From assembly GCA_022865595.1 (NCBI GenBank), contig JALHTE010000184.1, positions 1 to 59,940 of the forward strand: a DNA stretch of 59,940 nt, given 5' to 3'. Every line of letters begins with the position of its first letter. Position 1 is the first letter of the stretch. The notes below the pieces were generated by a model. It was not told where the DNA came from and searched no databases. It worked only from the letters and a program-made list of their open reading frames with translations. Source of the stretch: Steroidobacteraceae bacterium (GTDB lineage Bacteria; Pseudomonadota; Gammaproteobacteria; Steroidobacterales; Steroidobacteraceae). The translations under genes were made by a program, and so were the position numbers. Below are positions 43,310-55,664 of this stretch, piece after piece.

Positions 43310-44476
43310 TCAGACGAGCCTCGCCCGCAACACGCCTTCGATCCCGCGCAGACGCTCGAGCAACTCCGCGGGGATCGGAGAATCCGTGTCAATCAGCGTG
43401 TAGGCCAGGTCGCCACGCGACTTGTTCAGCAGGTCGGCGATATTGAGCCTGGCCTCCGCAAGGCAAGTCGAGATCTGCCCGACCATGTTCGGCACGTTCC
43501 GGTTGGCGACCGCGATGCGGTTGTCGCCGACCCTGGGCAGCACGACCTCCGGGAAATTCACCGAATTGCGGACGTTGCCGTTCTCGAGGTAGTCGCGAAG
43601 GGTCTCGGCCGCCATGATCGCGCAGTTTTCCTCGGGCTCCCCGGTGGACGCGCCCAGGTGGGGAAGTGCGACCACGCGGGGGTGGTCCTTGATCGCCCGT
43701 GTCGGGAAGTCGCAGATATAGGTTGCCACCTGGCCCTGCTCGAGTCCGGCCAGGATGGCCGTCTCGTCCACGATCTGCGCGCGCGAGAAGTTGAGTACCG
43801 CACTGCCGCGACGCATGAGCTGGATGCGCACCTCGTTCACCAGGCCGCGCGTCGAATCGTTCAGCGGCACGTGCACGCTGATCATGTCGCTGCGCGCAAA
43901 CAGGTCGTCGAGGCTGAGCGCCTGCTCGACTCCGGAAGACAACTGCCATGCGCGCTGCACGGTGATCTGCGGGTCGTATCCGCGCACTTTCATTCCAAGG
44001 GCGAGCGCCGCATTCGCAACCTCGACGCCGATTGCGCCCAGGCCGACGACGCCGAGCGACCGGGTCGGAAGCTCGTGGCCGACGAACTTCTTCTTGCCCT
44101 TCTCGATCGCCGCCTCGATAGCTTCGTCGCCGCCTTCGAGCGAGCGCACGAATTCCCATCCCTGGCAGATGTTCCGCGCCGCAAGGAAAAGCCCGGCCAG
44201 CACCAGTTCCTTGACCGCGTTGGCATTCGCGCCCGGCGCGTTGAACACCGGGATGCCACTGCCGCTCATGCTGGCGACCGGGATGTTGTTCGTTCCGGCC
44301 CCTGCCCGGGCGATCGCGATCACGCTGGCCGGAATGTCCATCGAGTGCATGTCCGCCGATCGAAGCAGGATGGCATCGGGGTGGCCTATCTCCGAAGCAA
44401 TCTCGTAGCGCTCGCGCGGCAGGCGCTCCAGGCCGCGGACCGAGATGTTGTTCAGCGTAAGGATCTTGAATGACAT
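43310..44476 (-). CDS. serA: Phosphoglycerate dehydrogenase
   Basis: 388 aa; GLGAIGVEVANAALALGMKVRGYDP, C-terminal ACT domain. Confidence 0.93.
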   Translation of the reverse strand: MSFKILTLNNISVRGLERLPRERYEIASEIGHPDAILLRSADMHSMDIPASVIAIARAGAGTNNIPVASMSGSGIPVFNAPGANANAVKELVLAGLFLAARNICQGWEFVRSLEGGDEAIEAAIEKGKKKFVGHELPTRSLGVVGLGAIGVEVANAALALGMKVRGYDPQITVQRAWQLSSGVEQALSLDDLFARSDMISVHVPLNDSTRGLVNEVRIQLMRRGSAVLNFSRAQIVDETAILAGLEQGQVATYICDFPTRAIKDHPRVVALPHLGASTGEPEENCAIMAAETLRDYLENGNVRNSVNFPEVVLPRVGDNRIAVANRNVPNMVGQISTCLAEARLNIADLLNKSRGDLAYTLIDTDSPIPAELLERLRGIEGVLRARLV

Positions 44477-44502
44477 GAAGGGGCCTCAGCCATGAATGAT
44501 TT

Positions 44503-45585
44503 TCAGCCGTGCTTCTGCTGGAAGTCCTGCATGTACCCGACAAGTGCCTCGACGCCCGCCATCGGCATGGCGTTGTAGATGCTGGCCCGCATTCCACCGA
44601 CCGATCGATGTCCTGCCAGGGCCACGAGGCCCTCCGCCCTGGCGCCCTCGAGGAAGGGCTTGTCGAGGTCGGCGGACGGCAGGACGAACGGGACGTTCAT
44701 CCACGACCGGCAATCCGGCCGCACGGGATTTCGGTAGAAACCCGAACCGTCGATCGCCGCGTAGAGGCGTTCGGCCTTCGCGCCGTTCAGGCGCGCCATG
44801 GCCTCGAGGCCGCCCTGGCGCTTGATCCACTGGAATACCGCTCCCGCGACGTACCATGAGTACGACGCCGGCGTGTTGAGCATCGAGCCGTCAGCGGCCA
44901 TGGCCGTCCAGTCGAATACGGTCGGAGTGTCGGGCCGCGCGCGACCGAGCAGGTCGTCGCGCACGATCACCACGGCCAGGCCGGCCGGGCCGATGTTCTT
45001 CTGCGCACCCGCATAGATCACGCCAAAGCGACCCACGTCTATCGGCCGCGACAGGATGGTCGAGGACATGTCCGCGACGAGCGGCACGTCGCCCACGTCC
45101 GGCACGGAGAGGAATTCCACGCCGCCGATGGTCTCGTTCGGCGTGTAGTGCACGTAGGCCGCGCCCGGCGTCAGCCGCCAGCCGGCGCGATCCGGGATGC
45201 TCGAATAATTGTCCGCCGCCGCGTCGGCGGCGACGTTGACCTTGCAGTAGCGCTTCGCCTCGCCGATGGCTTTCTTCGACCAGGCGCCGGTGTTGATGTA
45301 GTCGGCGACCGAATCGGGCCGCGTGAGATTGAAAGGTATGGCGGCAAACTGCGCAGTCGCTCCGCCCTGCAGGAACAGGACCTTGTAATCCGACGGGATC
45401 GACAGCAGTTCACGCAGGTCGGCTTCGGCCTGCTGGGCGATGCTGCCGAAGGGCTTGCCTCGATGGCTCATTTCCATCACCGACATGCCCTCGCCATGCC
45501 AGTCGAGCATCTCGTCGCGCAACTGCGCGAGGACTTCCTCCGGCAGTGCGGCCGGCCCGGGGCTGAAATTGAAGACGCGGCTCAT
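44503..45585 (-). CDS. serC: Phosphoserine aminotransferase
   Basis: MSRVFNFSPGPAALPEEVL; GAQKNIGPAGLAVVIVRDDLL. Confidence 0.97.
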   Translation of the reverse strand: MSRVFNFSPGPAALPEEVLAQLRDEMLDWHGEGMSVMEMSHRGKPFGSIAQQAEADLRELLSIPSDYKVLFLQGGATAQFAAIPFNLTRPDSVADYINTGAWSKKAIGEAKRYCKVNVAADAAADNYSSIPDRAGWRLTPGAAYVHYTPNETIGGVEFLSVPDVGDVPLVADMSSTILSRPIDVGRFGVIYAGAQKNIGPAGLAVVIVRDDLLGRARPDTPTVFDWTAMAADGSMLNTPASYSWYVAGAVFQWIKRQGGLEAMARLNGAKAERLYAAIDGSGFYRNPVRPDCRSWMNVPFVLPSADLDKPFLEGARAEGLVALAGHRSVGGMRASIYNAMPMAGVEALVGYMQDFQQKHG

Positions 45586-45668
45586 GGGGGGCAATTCTCC
45601 GCAACGATGTTGCAGCGCAGTGTAGCAGCGCGGTTGGCCCGGCGGTCACCCTGCGCCGGGCAGCGCGC

Positions 45669-48323
<2,655 letters not shown>

Positions 48324-48476
48324 GTTTTTCGGGTCGTGGATTGCGGCCGGCTTATGCCGTCCAAAGACGCGGAATAATACCACAAGAGACCGCCACGACC
48401 GGCAGCGGCGGCGTGCGCGCGGCCTGCCCGCGGGCGGCTCGGTATACTGCGCGCCCCGCCCTTTTTCCGGCCCGCA

Positions 48477-49817
48477 ATGGAACCCATCGATACCCTGATC
48501 ACCGCACGCTGGGTCGTTCCGGTAGAGCCCGATGGGCGCGTGCTCGAGGACCATGCGGTTGCCATCCGCGGCGGCCAGATCGTTGCGGTACTGCCGGCGG
48601 CCGAGGCGCAAGAGCGCTACGAGGCGCGCGAATTGATCGAGCGGCCGTCGCATGTGCTGATGCCCGGATTCGTCAATGCTCACACGCACGCGGCGACCAC
48701 ACTGTTGCGTGGTCGCGTGCAGAACCAGCGTCCGGGACCGTGGCAACCAGGCGCCGTGCGCTCGCTCGAACGGCGCTGGTCCGGCCCCGAGTACGCACGT
48801 GACGGCACGGAGCTCGCGATTGCGGAGATGCTGCGCGCCGGCGTCACCTGCTTTTCCGACATGCACCTCTGGCCGGATGTGGTTGCGCAGACAGCCGCTG
48901 AATGCCACGTTCGCGCCAGCATTGGCCTGCTGGTGAGCGAAGCGGCGACTGCGTGGGCTTCGACTGCGGACGAGCACATCGATCGCGGCATGCACCTCCG
49001 CGACCAGTACCGCGGCGATCCGCTGCTCAGTACCCACTTCGCGCCCGACACCCCCCATTCGCTCAGCGACGCCACACTTGCGCGGGTCCGGCGCCTGGCC
49101 GACGAACTGGACCTGCCGGTCGCGCTGCACCTGCATGAGACTGCATGGGAAATCGAGGAGAGCGAGGGCAATTTCGGCATGCGCCCCCTGGCACGAATGG
49201 CAGGTCTCGGGCTCGCGAGTCCCCAGCTGGTCGCCGTGCACATGGTGCATGTGACGCCGAGCGACCTTGAAATGCTGGCCGGTTGCGGCGCAAGCGTGGT
49301 CCATTGCCCCGAGTCGAACCTCAAGCGCGGCGCTGGCGTCTGCCCGCTGCCCGACCTGCTCGGCCGGGGCGTGCCGGTATCGCTCGGCACAGGCGACGCG
49401 GCCTCGAACGACGATCTCGACGTACTCGGCGAAGCCCGTACCGCGGGCCTGCTCGCCTCGGGCGTTTCATCGACACCCGGCGCCGTCATCGCCTCGGACC
49501 TGCTGCGAATGGGCACGCTCGAGGGTGCCCGTGCCGTGGGCCTGGGCGAGGTGACCGGCGGCCTGGTCCCCGGGAAATGGGCTGACCTGTGTTGCATGAA
49601 CCTCAGAAGTCCGCGCAGCTGGCCGGTCAGCGATGTCGTGGCCGCAGTGATCTATGCCGCCTCGTCGCGGCAGGTGACCGATACCTGGGTGGCCGGACGC
49701 CGGTTGCTCGCCGACGGGGCGCTTGTATACCTCGACGAAGCTGCCGTGCTCGAGCGCGCCGAGTCCTGGCGCGTCAGAATGGACGGCGCAAGCCCGGAGG
49801 CCGCCGCTGATGAATGA
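48477..49817 (+). CDS. mtaD: 5-methylthioadenosine/S-adenosylhomocysteine deaminase family amidohydrolase
   Basis: 446 aa; [43 protein letters not shown]; gyrA/ubiG context. Confidence 0.85.
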   Translation: MEPIDTLITARWVVPVEPDGRVLEDHAVAIRGGQIVAVLPAAEAQERYEARELIERPSHVLMPGFVNAHTHAATTLLRGRVQNQRPGPWQPGAVRSLERRWSGPEYARDGTELAIAEMLRAGVTCFSDMHLWPDVVAQTAAECHVRASIGLLVSEAATAWASTADEHIDRGMHLRDQYRGDPLLSTHFAPDTPHSLSDATLARVRRLADELDLPVALHLHETAWEIEESEGNFGMRPLARMAGLGLASPQLVAVHMVHVTPSDLEMLAGCGASVVHCPESNLKRGAGVCPLPDLLGRGVPVSLGTGDAASNDDLDVLGEARTAGLLASGVSSTPGAVIASDLLRMGTLEGARAVGLGEVTGGLVPGKWADLCCMNLRSPRSWPVSDVVAAVIYAASSRQVTDTWVAGRRLLADGALVYLDEAAVLERAESWRVRMDGASPEAAADE

Positions 49818-50535
49818 GCCTGTCAACGTCGACGCTGCAGAGATCGCACGATTCCAGGCGACGGCCAGCCGCTGGTGGGACCCGGCGGGCGAGATGCGCC
49901 CGCTGCATGACCTGAATCCCGCGCGACTCGGGTACGTGGAACGCAGTGGCGCGCTTGCCGGGCAGAGAATCGTCGATGTCGGCTGCGGTGGTGGACTGCT
50001 GGCCGAGGCCATGGCCGCCAGGGGCGCCAGCGTGACCGGCCTCGACCTCGCTTCCGAGCTGCTGCAGGTCGCCAGGCTGCACGCAATGGAATCCGGCGTG
50101 GCCGTCGACTACAGGCTCGAGGCCGCCGAGCAACACGCCATCAAGCATGCTGGCGCCTACGACCTGGCAACCTGCATGGAGATGCTCGAGCACGTGCCGG
50201 ATCCGCGCTCAGTCGTTGCGGCGCTCGCGGAGCTGGTGCGCCCGGGCGGACAGGTCTTCGTCTCCACGATCAACCGCACGCCACGCGCCTACCTGCACGC
50301 AGTGGTCGGCGCAGAGTACCTGCTGCGACTGCTGCCACGCGGCACACACACCTACGACAAGTTCATCCGTCCCTCGGAACTCGCCGGCTGGGGCAAGGCC
50401 GCAGGACTCGAATTGCTGGACGTCGCGGGCCTCGATTACGATCCGTTTGCACGCACTGCGGGCATCACTGGCGATGCGCGCGTGAATTACCTGGTGCATT
50501 TCCGCAAGCCGCAGCCGGCTGGAGCCCGCGCGTGA
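49810..50535 (+). CDS. ubiG: Bifunctional ubiquinone O-methyltransferase
   Basis: [48 protein letters not shown]. Confidence 0.96.
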   Translation: MNEPVNVDAAEIARFQATASRWWDPAGEMRPLHDLNPARLGYVERSGALAGQRIVDVGCGGGLLAEAMAARGASVTGLDLASELLQVARLHAMESGVAVDYRLEAAEQHAIKHAGAYDLATCMEMLEHVPDPRSVVAALAELVRPGGQVFVSTINRTPRAYLHAVVGAEYLLRLLPRGTHTYDKFIRPSELAGWGKAAGLELLDVAGLDYDPFARTAGITGDARVNYLVHFRKPQPAGARA

Positions 50536-51221
50536 CGCGCAGCCACTCCGCACTGCTGCTCGACCTCGACGGCACGCTGCTCGACACCGCGCCGGACATG
50601 GGCGGGGCGCTGAACCGGCTGCGGGCGGAAAACGGCCTCGACCCCCTGCCCGCTTCGGTCATGCGGCCGGTTGTCTCGCACGGATCTGCGCGGCTGGTCT
50701 CGCTTGGATTCCCGGCGGCGACCGGCGACGAGTACGAACGGCTTCGCCTGCGTTTCCTCGACATCTATTCGTTGAACCTTGCCGATGACACACGCCTGTT
50801 CCCGGGCGCAGAAACGCTGCTCACCGAGATCGAGCGCCTTGGCCTGCCGTGGGGCATCGTGACCAACAAGCCGGGCTGGCTGACCGACCCGCTGCTCGCG
50901 GCGCTGGACCTCGGTCGCCGTGCCGCGTGCGTCGTGAGCGGCGACACGCTGCCGGAACGCAAGCCTCACCCGCTGCCGCTGCTGCATGCGGCGCGCGTCA
51001 TCGGTATTGAGCCGGGACGCTGTGTGTACGCCGGCGACGCGGAGCGAGACATCCAGGCTGGGCGCGCAGCGGGAATGACGACCGTGGTCGCTGCCTACGG
51101 CTACATTTCCGCCGAGGACGACCCTCGATCGTGGCAGCCGGCCGGCATGGTCACCGAGCCACTGCAACTGCTCGAGTGGATGGATGCCACGCTCGCGCAC
51201 GCCGTCGGGCACCTGCAGTGA
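50532..51221 (+). CDS. mupP: HAD family phosphatase, MupP/Gph type
   Basis: [15 protein letters not shown]; synteny ubiG-mupP-yciK as in Pseudomonas. Confidence 0.8.
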   Translation: MTRSHSALLLDLDGTLLDTAPDMGGALNRLRAENGLDPLPASVMRPVVSHGSARLVSLGFPAATGDEYERLRLRFLDIYSLNLADDTRLFPGAETLLTEIERLGLPWGIVTNKPGWLTDPLLAALDLGRRAACVVSGDTLPERKPHPLPLLHAARVIGIEPGRCVYAGDAERDIQAGRAAGMTTVVAAYGYISAEDDPRSWQPAGMVTEPLQLLEWMDATLAHAVGHLQ

Positions 51222-52486
51222 CCGCGGCGTCTTACGCGCTCTTCTTCCTGGCGGTCGTCCTGGCCTTCGGCGCCGGCTGGTTCCTCGCACGCCGCAGGAC
51301 GCACGCCGTCGAACTCGAGCTCGCCGCCTCGCGCGCCGAGCTGCGTTCCGCGGCCGACCTTGCCCGCGAGCGCGAACAGGCACTCGATCTCGCGCTGGCC
51401 CGGCTGCGCACCGGATTCGACTCGGTGGCCAGCGACGCACTTCGCGGCAACAGCGAAGTCTTCCTGCAACTCGCCGGCCAGGTCATGGGGCAGCAACAGG
51501 AACTCGCCAAACGCAACTTCTCGGAGCGCGAGAAGGCCGTCGAATCCATGCTCGCGCCGGTGCGCGAAGCGCTGGAACGCACCAGCCAGCAGATCGCCCG
51601 GATCGAGAAAGAGCGTGCCGAGACCTTCGGCTCACTGCGCAGTTCCATCGAGGGCGTCGCGCTCGGCCAGCAGGCACTGCAGCGCGAGACCCGCAACCTG
51701 GTCACCGCGCTGCGCCGGCCCGAGGTGCGAGGCCAGTGGGGCGAGATGACGTTGCGACGTCTCGCGGAACTCGCGGGCATGGTCGAGCACTGCGACTTTT
51801 CCGAGCAGGTCACGGTGCAGGGCGAGGATGGCGCGCTGCGGCCCGACATGATCGTCAACATGCCGGATGGCCGGCAACTGGTCGTAGACGTCAAGACGCC
51901 ACTCGATGCCTACCTGTCGGCGGTCGAGGCTGCCACGGATGACGAGCGCGCCATCGCGCTGCGGCGACATGCGCAGGCGGTGGTCGAACGAGTCCGGCAG
52001 CTGGCATCGAAAGCCTACTGGACGCAGTTCGACAAGAGCCCCGAATTCGTCGTGCTGTTCATTCCCGGTGACCAGTTCCTCGGCGCCGCGATCAGCGAGG
52101 TACCGACTCTGCTCGAGGATGCCATCCGCCAGCACGTCATCATTGCCACGCCGACCAGCTTCGTCGCGCTGCTGAAGGCCGTGGCCTACGGCTGGCGGCA
52201 GAACGCGCTCGCGGAAAACGCCGCGCGCATCCAGGAACTCGCAGAGGACCTTTACCGCCGGCTCGCGAAATTCGGCGAGCACATGGGCAGGATCGGCCGC
52301 TCGCTCGGCCAGAGCGTCGACGCGTACAACAGCGCGGTCGGCTCTCTCGAACGGCAGGTACTGCCGGGCGCCCGCAAGTTCACGGAACTGGGCCTGCGGC
52401 CGGGGCGCGAGATCGAGGAAATCCTTCCCGTCGAGAAGCTCGCCCGCGAGCCGCGCCCCAACGAGGGAGACAGCACCGATGGCTGA
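51218..52486 (+). CDS. rmuC: DNA recombination protein RmuC
   Basis: Coiled coil then RGQWGEMTLRRLAELAGM and nuclease-like VVDVKTPLDAYL; GTG start overlapping mupP stop. Confidence 0.92.
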   Translation: MTAASYALFFLAVVLAFGAGWFLARRRTHAVELELAASRAELRSAADLAREREQALDLALARLRTGFDSVASDALRGNSEVFLQLAGQVMGQQQELAKRNFSEREKAVESMLAPVREALERTSQQIARIEKERAETFGSLRSSIEGVALGQQALQRETRNLVTALRRPEVRGQWGEMTLRRLAELAGMVEHCDFSEQVTVQGEDGALRPDMIVNMPDGRQLVVDVKTPLDAYLSAVEAATDDERAIALRRHAQAVVERVRQLASKAYWTQFDKSPEFVVLFIPGDQFLGAAISEVPTLLEDAIRQHVIIATPTSFVALLKAVAYGWRQNALAENAARIQELAEDLYRRLAKFGEHMGRIGRSLGQSVDAYNSAVGSLERQVLPGARKFTELGLRPGREIEEILPVEKLAREPRPNEGDSTDG

Positions 52487-53234
52487 CCAGGAGCCGCGGG
52501 ACTACGTCGCGGTGCCCGGCGCGCTGCAGGACCGCGTGATACTTGTGACCGGCGCCAGCGGCGGAATCGGCGCGGAACTTGCGCGCAACTGTGCCGCGTT
52601 CGGCGCCCGGGTCGTGCTGATGGGACGCAACGTCAAGAAGCTCGAGTCCGTATACGACTCGATCCTGGCGGCTGGTGGCCCGAGGCCGTCCATTGCACCG
52701 CTCGACTTCGAGAAGGCCGACGCGAGCCACTACTCCGCACTGGTGGACGGCGTGCGTGGTGAATTCGGCCACCTCGACGGACTCGCACACCTCGCCGGCC
52801 AGTTGGGCGAAGTCGCGCCTATCGAGCACCAGGACGTCGTGACCTGGATGCGAGTCATGCACGTGAACGTCAACGCGGCCTTTATCCTGACGCAGGCGCT
52901 GCTGCCGCTGCTGAGACTCTCGCAGGACGCGTCGATCGTGTTCACCACCAGCGGTGTCTCGCAGCGTGCGCGAGCCTACTGGGGCGCGTATGCCGTCTCC
53001 AAGTTCGCGATCGAGGGACTGATGCAGGTGCTGGCTGACGAAACCGATACGCTCACCAGCATCCGGGTCAACAGCGTGAATCCGGGCAGGATCCGCACGT
53101 CAATGCGCGCCAGGGCATACCCCGGCGAAGACGCCGGCAGCGTGCCCCTCCCATCAGAGGCAATGCCGGCTTACCTGTACCTGCTCGGACCCGCGAGCCG
53201 CGGCGTCACCGGCCGCCGGTTCGACGCGCAGTAG
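52479..53234 (+). CDS. yciK: YciK family SDR oxidoreductase
   Basis: VTGASGGIGAELARNCAAFGARVVLMGRN; YAVSKFAIEGLMQVLADE. Confidence 0.88.
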   Translation: MADQEPRDYVAVPGALQDRVILVTGASGGIGAELARNCAAFGARVVLMGRNVKKLESVYDSILAAGGPRPSIAPLDFEKADASHYSALVDGVRGEFGHLDGLAHLAGQLGEVAPIEHQDVVTWMRVMHVNVNAAFILTQALLPLLRLSQDASIVFTTSGVSQRARAYWGAYAVSKFAIEGLMQVLADETDTLTSIRVNSVNPGRIRTSMRARAYPGEDAGSVPLPSEAMPAYLYLLGPASRGVTGRRFDAQ

Positions 53235-54003
53235 GTCTACGCCGGCCGGGCGGCCGCGACGGTCGCGCAATCCCCGACATCGCGACCAGCGCATCCAGTT
53301 CCGGACCCTCGAGTTCGCGCGAACGTCCGCGCGGCAGGTCGCGAGGCAGCGCCACCGGGCCCCACTGCACCAGCATGGTACGGCTGACCTTGAGTCCGGC
53401 CGAATCGAACAGCGCGCGGATCGCACCCTTCGGCAGCGTGCGCTCCGCAGCGACCTTGAACCATGCATTCGTCGCACCGCCCTCGAGGCGCTCCACGGCC
53501 GAGAAATCGACCGTGATGCCGTCCGCGTTTACCGTCTTCGGCATCTTAGGCCAGTCCTCGGCCTGTCGCGGTCGCAGCGCGCGCACCCGGTACTCGACTG
53601 GAACTTCATGCGCACGCCGCGTCACACCCGAGACGAATGCGCCGTCGCTGGCCATGATCAGCAAGCCGTCTTCGCCGAATCCAAGGGCGTTGACCGGCAG
53701 CCAGCGTCCGCCGCGCAGCGTCGGCAGGCGGGCCTCGACCCCCGCGCGCTCGTCGCCCGCCTGCTTGCGCAGCATCTCGCCCTCTGGCTTGTGATACAGG
53801 ATGACCTGCAGCTCGTGATCGAACGCGAGGCGCTTCGTGACGTCCCGGCCATCGACCACCACACGGTCGCCCGCCTTGACCTGCTGGCCGATCTCGGCGG
53901 GCCGGCCGTTGACCAGCACGCGCCCTTCCGCGATCCATGACTCTGCCTGGCGCCGGGAACCGATGCCGTGTCGAGCGAGAAGCTTGTGCAGGCGTTCTTC
54001 CAA
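53206..54003 (-). CDS. RluB/RsuA-family protein, catalytically degenerate
   Basis: N-terminal S4 domain (RLHKLLARHGIGSRRQAESWIAEGRVLVNG) and YHKPEGE fold signature; adjacent to scpB; canonical GRLD replaced by NALG. Confidence 0.85.
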   Translation of the reverse strand: MEERLHKLLARHGIGSRRQAESWIAEGRVLVNGRPAEIGQQVKAGDRVVVDGRDVTKRLAFDHELQVILYHKPEGEMLRKQAGDERAGVEARLPTLRGGRWLPVNALGFGEDGLLIMASDGAFVSGVTRRAHEVPVEYRVRALRPRQAEDWPKMPKTVNADGITVDFSAVERLEGGATNAWFKVAAERTLPKGAIRALFDSAGLKVSRTMLVQWGPVALPRDLPRGRSRELEGPELDALVAMSGIARPSRPPGRRRPTARRTGGR

Positions 54004-54012
54004 GGGCCGGCG

Positions 54013-54744
54013 CTAGCGTGATTCGTTGCCGGGCGGCGGTTGATCGTCGGACGAGAGTTCCACCTGGACCGACGGCGGCTCGACCTCGGGCGACTGCTCG
54101 CCATCGAGCGAGGGTTCGACGCCTGGCAACGGGTCGGCCTCGGCCGAGTCAGCGTTCGCCGCAGACGGCGCCGGCAGTTCCGGCGCGCCGGGAAGCTCCA
54201 ACTGCTCGTTTATGTCCTCGAGGTCCTGCAACTGCGCGAGCGTCGGCAGGTCGTCGAGGCTCTTCAGCCCGAAGTAGTCGAGGAACTCACGTGTGGTGCC
54301 GAGCAGCTCGGGGTGGCCGGGAACCTCGCGATGACCGACCACCCGGATCCAGCCGCGCTCCTGGATGGTGCGCATGATCGTGGAAGCGACCGTGACGCCG
54401 CGTATGTCCTCGATCTCGCCGCGTGTGATGGGTTGCCGGTAGGCGATCAGCGACAGCGTCTCGAGCAACGCCCGCGAATAACGGCTCGGGCGCTCCTGCC
54501 ACAGCCGCGAAACGGTTCCCGAATACTGCTGTCGCACCTGCACGCGCCAACCGCTGGACACCTCGCGAACCTCGATGCCGGTTCCCTCGAATCGGCGATC
54601 GAGGTCGGCGAGCGCGTCACGCAGGTCCGCGGCGGCTGGACGCTCGTGCTCGTCGAACAATTCGAGCATCTGGTCGATCGTGACCGGCCGACCGGCCGCC
54701 ATCAGCACGGCCTCGACGACGTTGCAAAGAGGGTGGTCGCTCAT
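54013..54744 (-). CDS. scpB: Segregation and condensation protein B
   Basis: LLETLSLIAYRQPITRGEIEDIRGV; winged helix pattern. Confidence 0.95.
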   Translation of the reverse strand: MSDHPLCNVVEAVLMAAGRPVTIDQMLELFDEHERPAAADLRDALADLDRRFEGTGIEVREVSSGWRVQVRQQYSGTVSRLWQERPSRYSRALLETLSLIAYRQPITRGEIEDIRGVTVASTIMRTIQERGWIRVVGHREVPGHPELLGTTREFLDYFGLKSLDDLPTLAQLQDLEDINEQLELPGAPELPAPSAANADSAEADPLPGVEPSLDGEQSPEVEPPSVQVELSSDDQPPPGNESR

Positions 54745-55655
54745 GGTTCCGTCCGGTCTCCGCTCTCTGGCTGTTCGTTGTCTGAGAAGATCGCCACGTG
54801 CCGTGGCGCGCCGGCGCGCACGTGTATCGGCGCGAACTGTTCGGCCTGCACGATGTCGATCAACCCTTCGCGCAGCAGTTCGAGGATCGCCGAGAACGTG
54901 ACTGTGACGCCCATGCGGCCTTCTTCGGGCCGGAAAAGCTGCGTGAACTCTACGAACGACTGCGTACGCAGCGCGTCGAGCACGTCCGACATGCGCTGCC
55001 GCACTGACAGGCGCTCGCGCTGGACCTGGTGATGCGCGAACATCTCGCCGCGCGACATGACGTCCTTCAGCGCGACCAGCATTTCCTGCATCGTGACGAC
55101 CGGCAGGATCTTGACGACCCGGCGGTCGACCAGCTCCGCGGACACCGGGAACGTATCCCGATCGACGCGCGGCAGCGTTTCCATGCGTTCGGCTGCGCGC
55201 TTGAAGCGCTCATACTCCTGCAGGCGACGAACCAGCTCGGCGCGCGGGTCGTCGCCATCCTGGTCAGCATCGCCCTGCGGGCGCGGCAACAGCATGCGCG
55301 ACTTGATCTCCGCGAGAGTCGCGGCCATCAGCATGTACTCGCCGGCGAGCTCGAACTGCAGGTCGCGCATCACCTCGATGTACTTCATGTACTGGCGCGT
55401 GATCTCCGCCAGCGGGATGTCGAGGATGTCGAGGTTCTGCCGGCGGATCAGGTAGAGCAGCAGGTCGAGCGGGCCTTCGAAGGCCTCGAGGAAGACCTGC
55501 AACGCGTCCGGCGGAATGTAGAGGTCGCGCGGCATCACGGTAAGCGGCTCGCCCTCGACCACCGCAAACGGCATTTCCGCCTGCTCGTGGTTCTCTGGCG
55601 CGAGCGAAGCCTTCGGCAGCCCGCCCTCGATCAGCCTAAGGTCCGGCTTGCTCAT
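54741..55655 (-). CDS. scpA: Segregation and condensation protein A
   Basis: FEGPLDLLLYLIRRQNLDILDIPLAEITRQYMKYIE. Confidence 0.95.
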   Translation of the reverse strand: MSKPDLRLIEGGLPKASLAPENHEQAEMPFAVVEGEPLTVMPRDLYIPPDALQVFLEAFEGPLDLLLYLIRRQNLDILDIPLAEITRQYMKYIEVMRDLQFELAGEYMLMAATLAEIKSRMLLPRPQGDADQDGDDPRAELVRRLQEYERFKRAAERMETLPRVDRDTFPVSAELVDRRVVKILPVVTMQEMLVALKDVMSRGEMFAHHQVQRERLSVRQRMSDVLDALRTQSFVEFTQLFRPEEGRMGVTVTFSAILELLREGLIDIVQAEQFAPIHVRAGAPRHVAIFSDNEQPESGDRTEP

Positions 55656-55664
55656 GCGCGTTCC

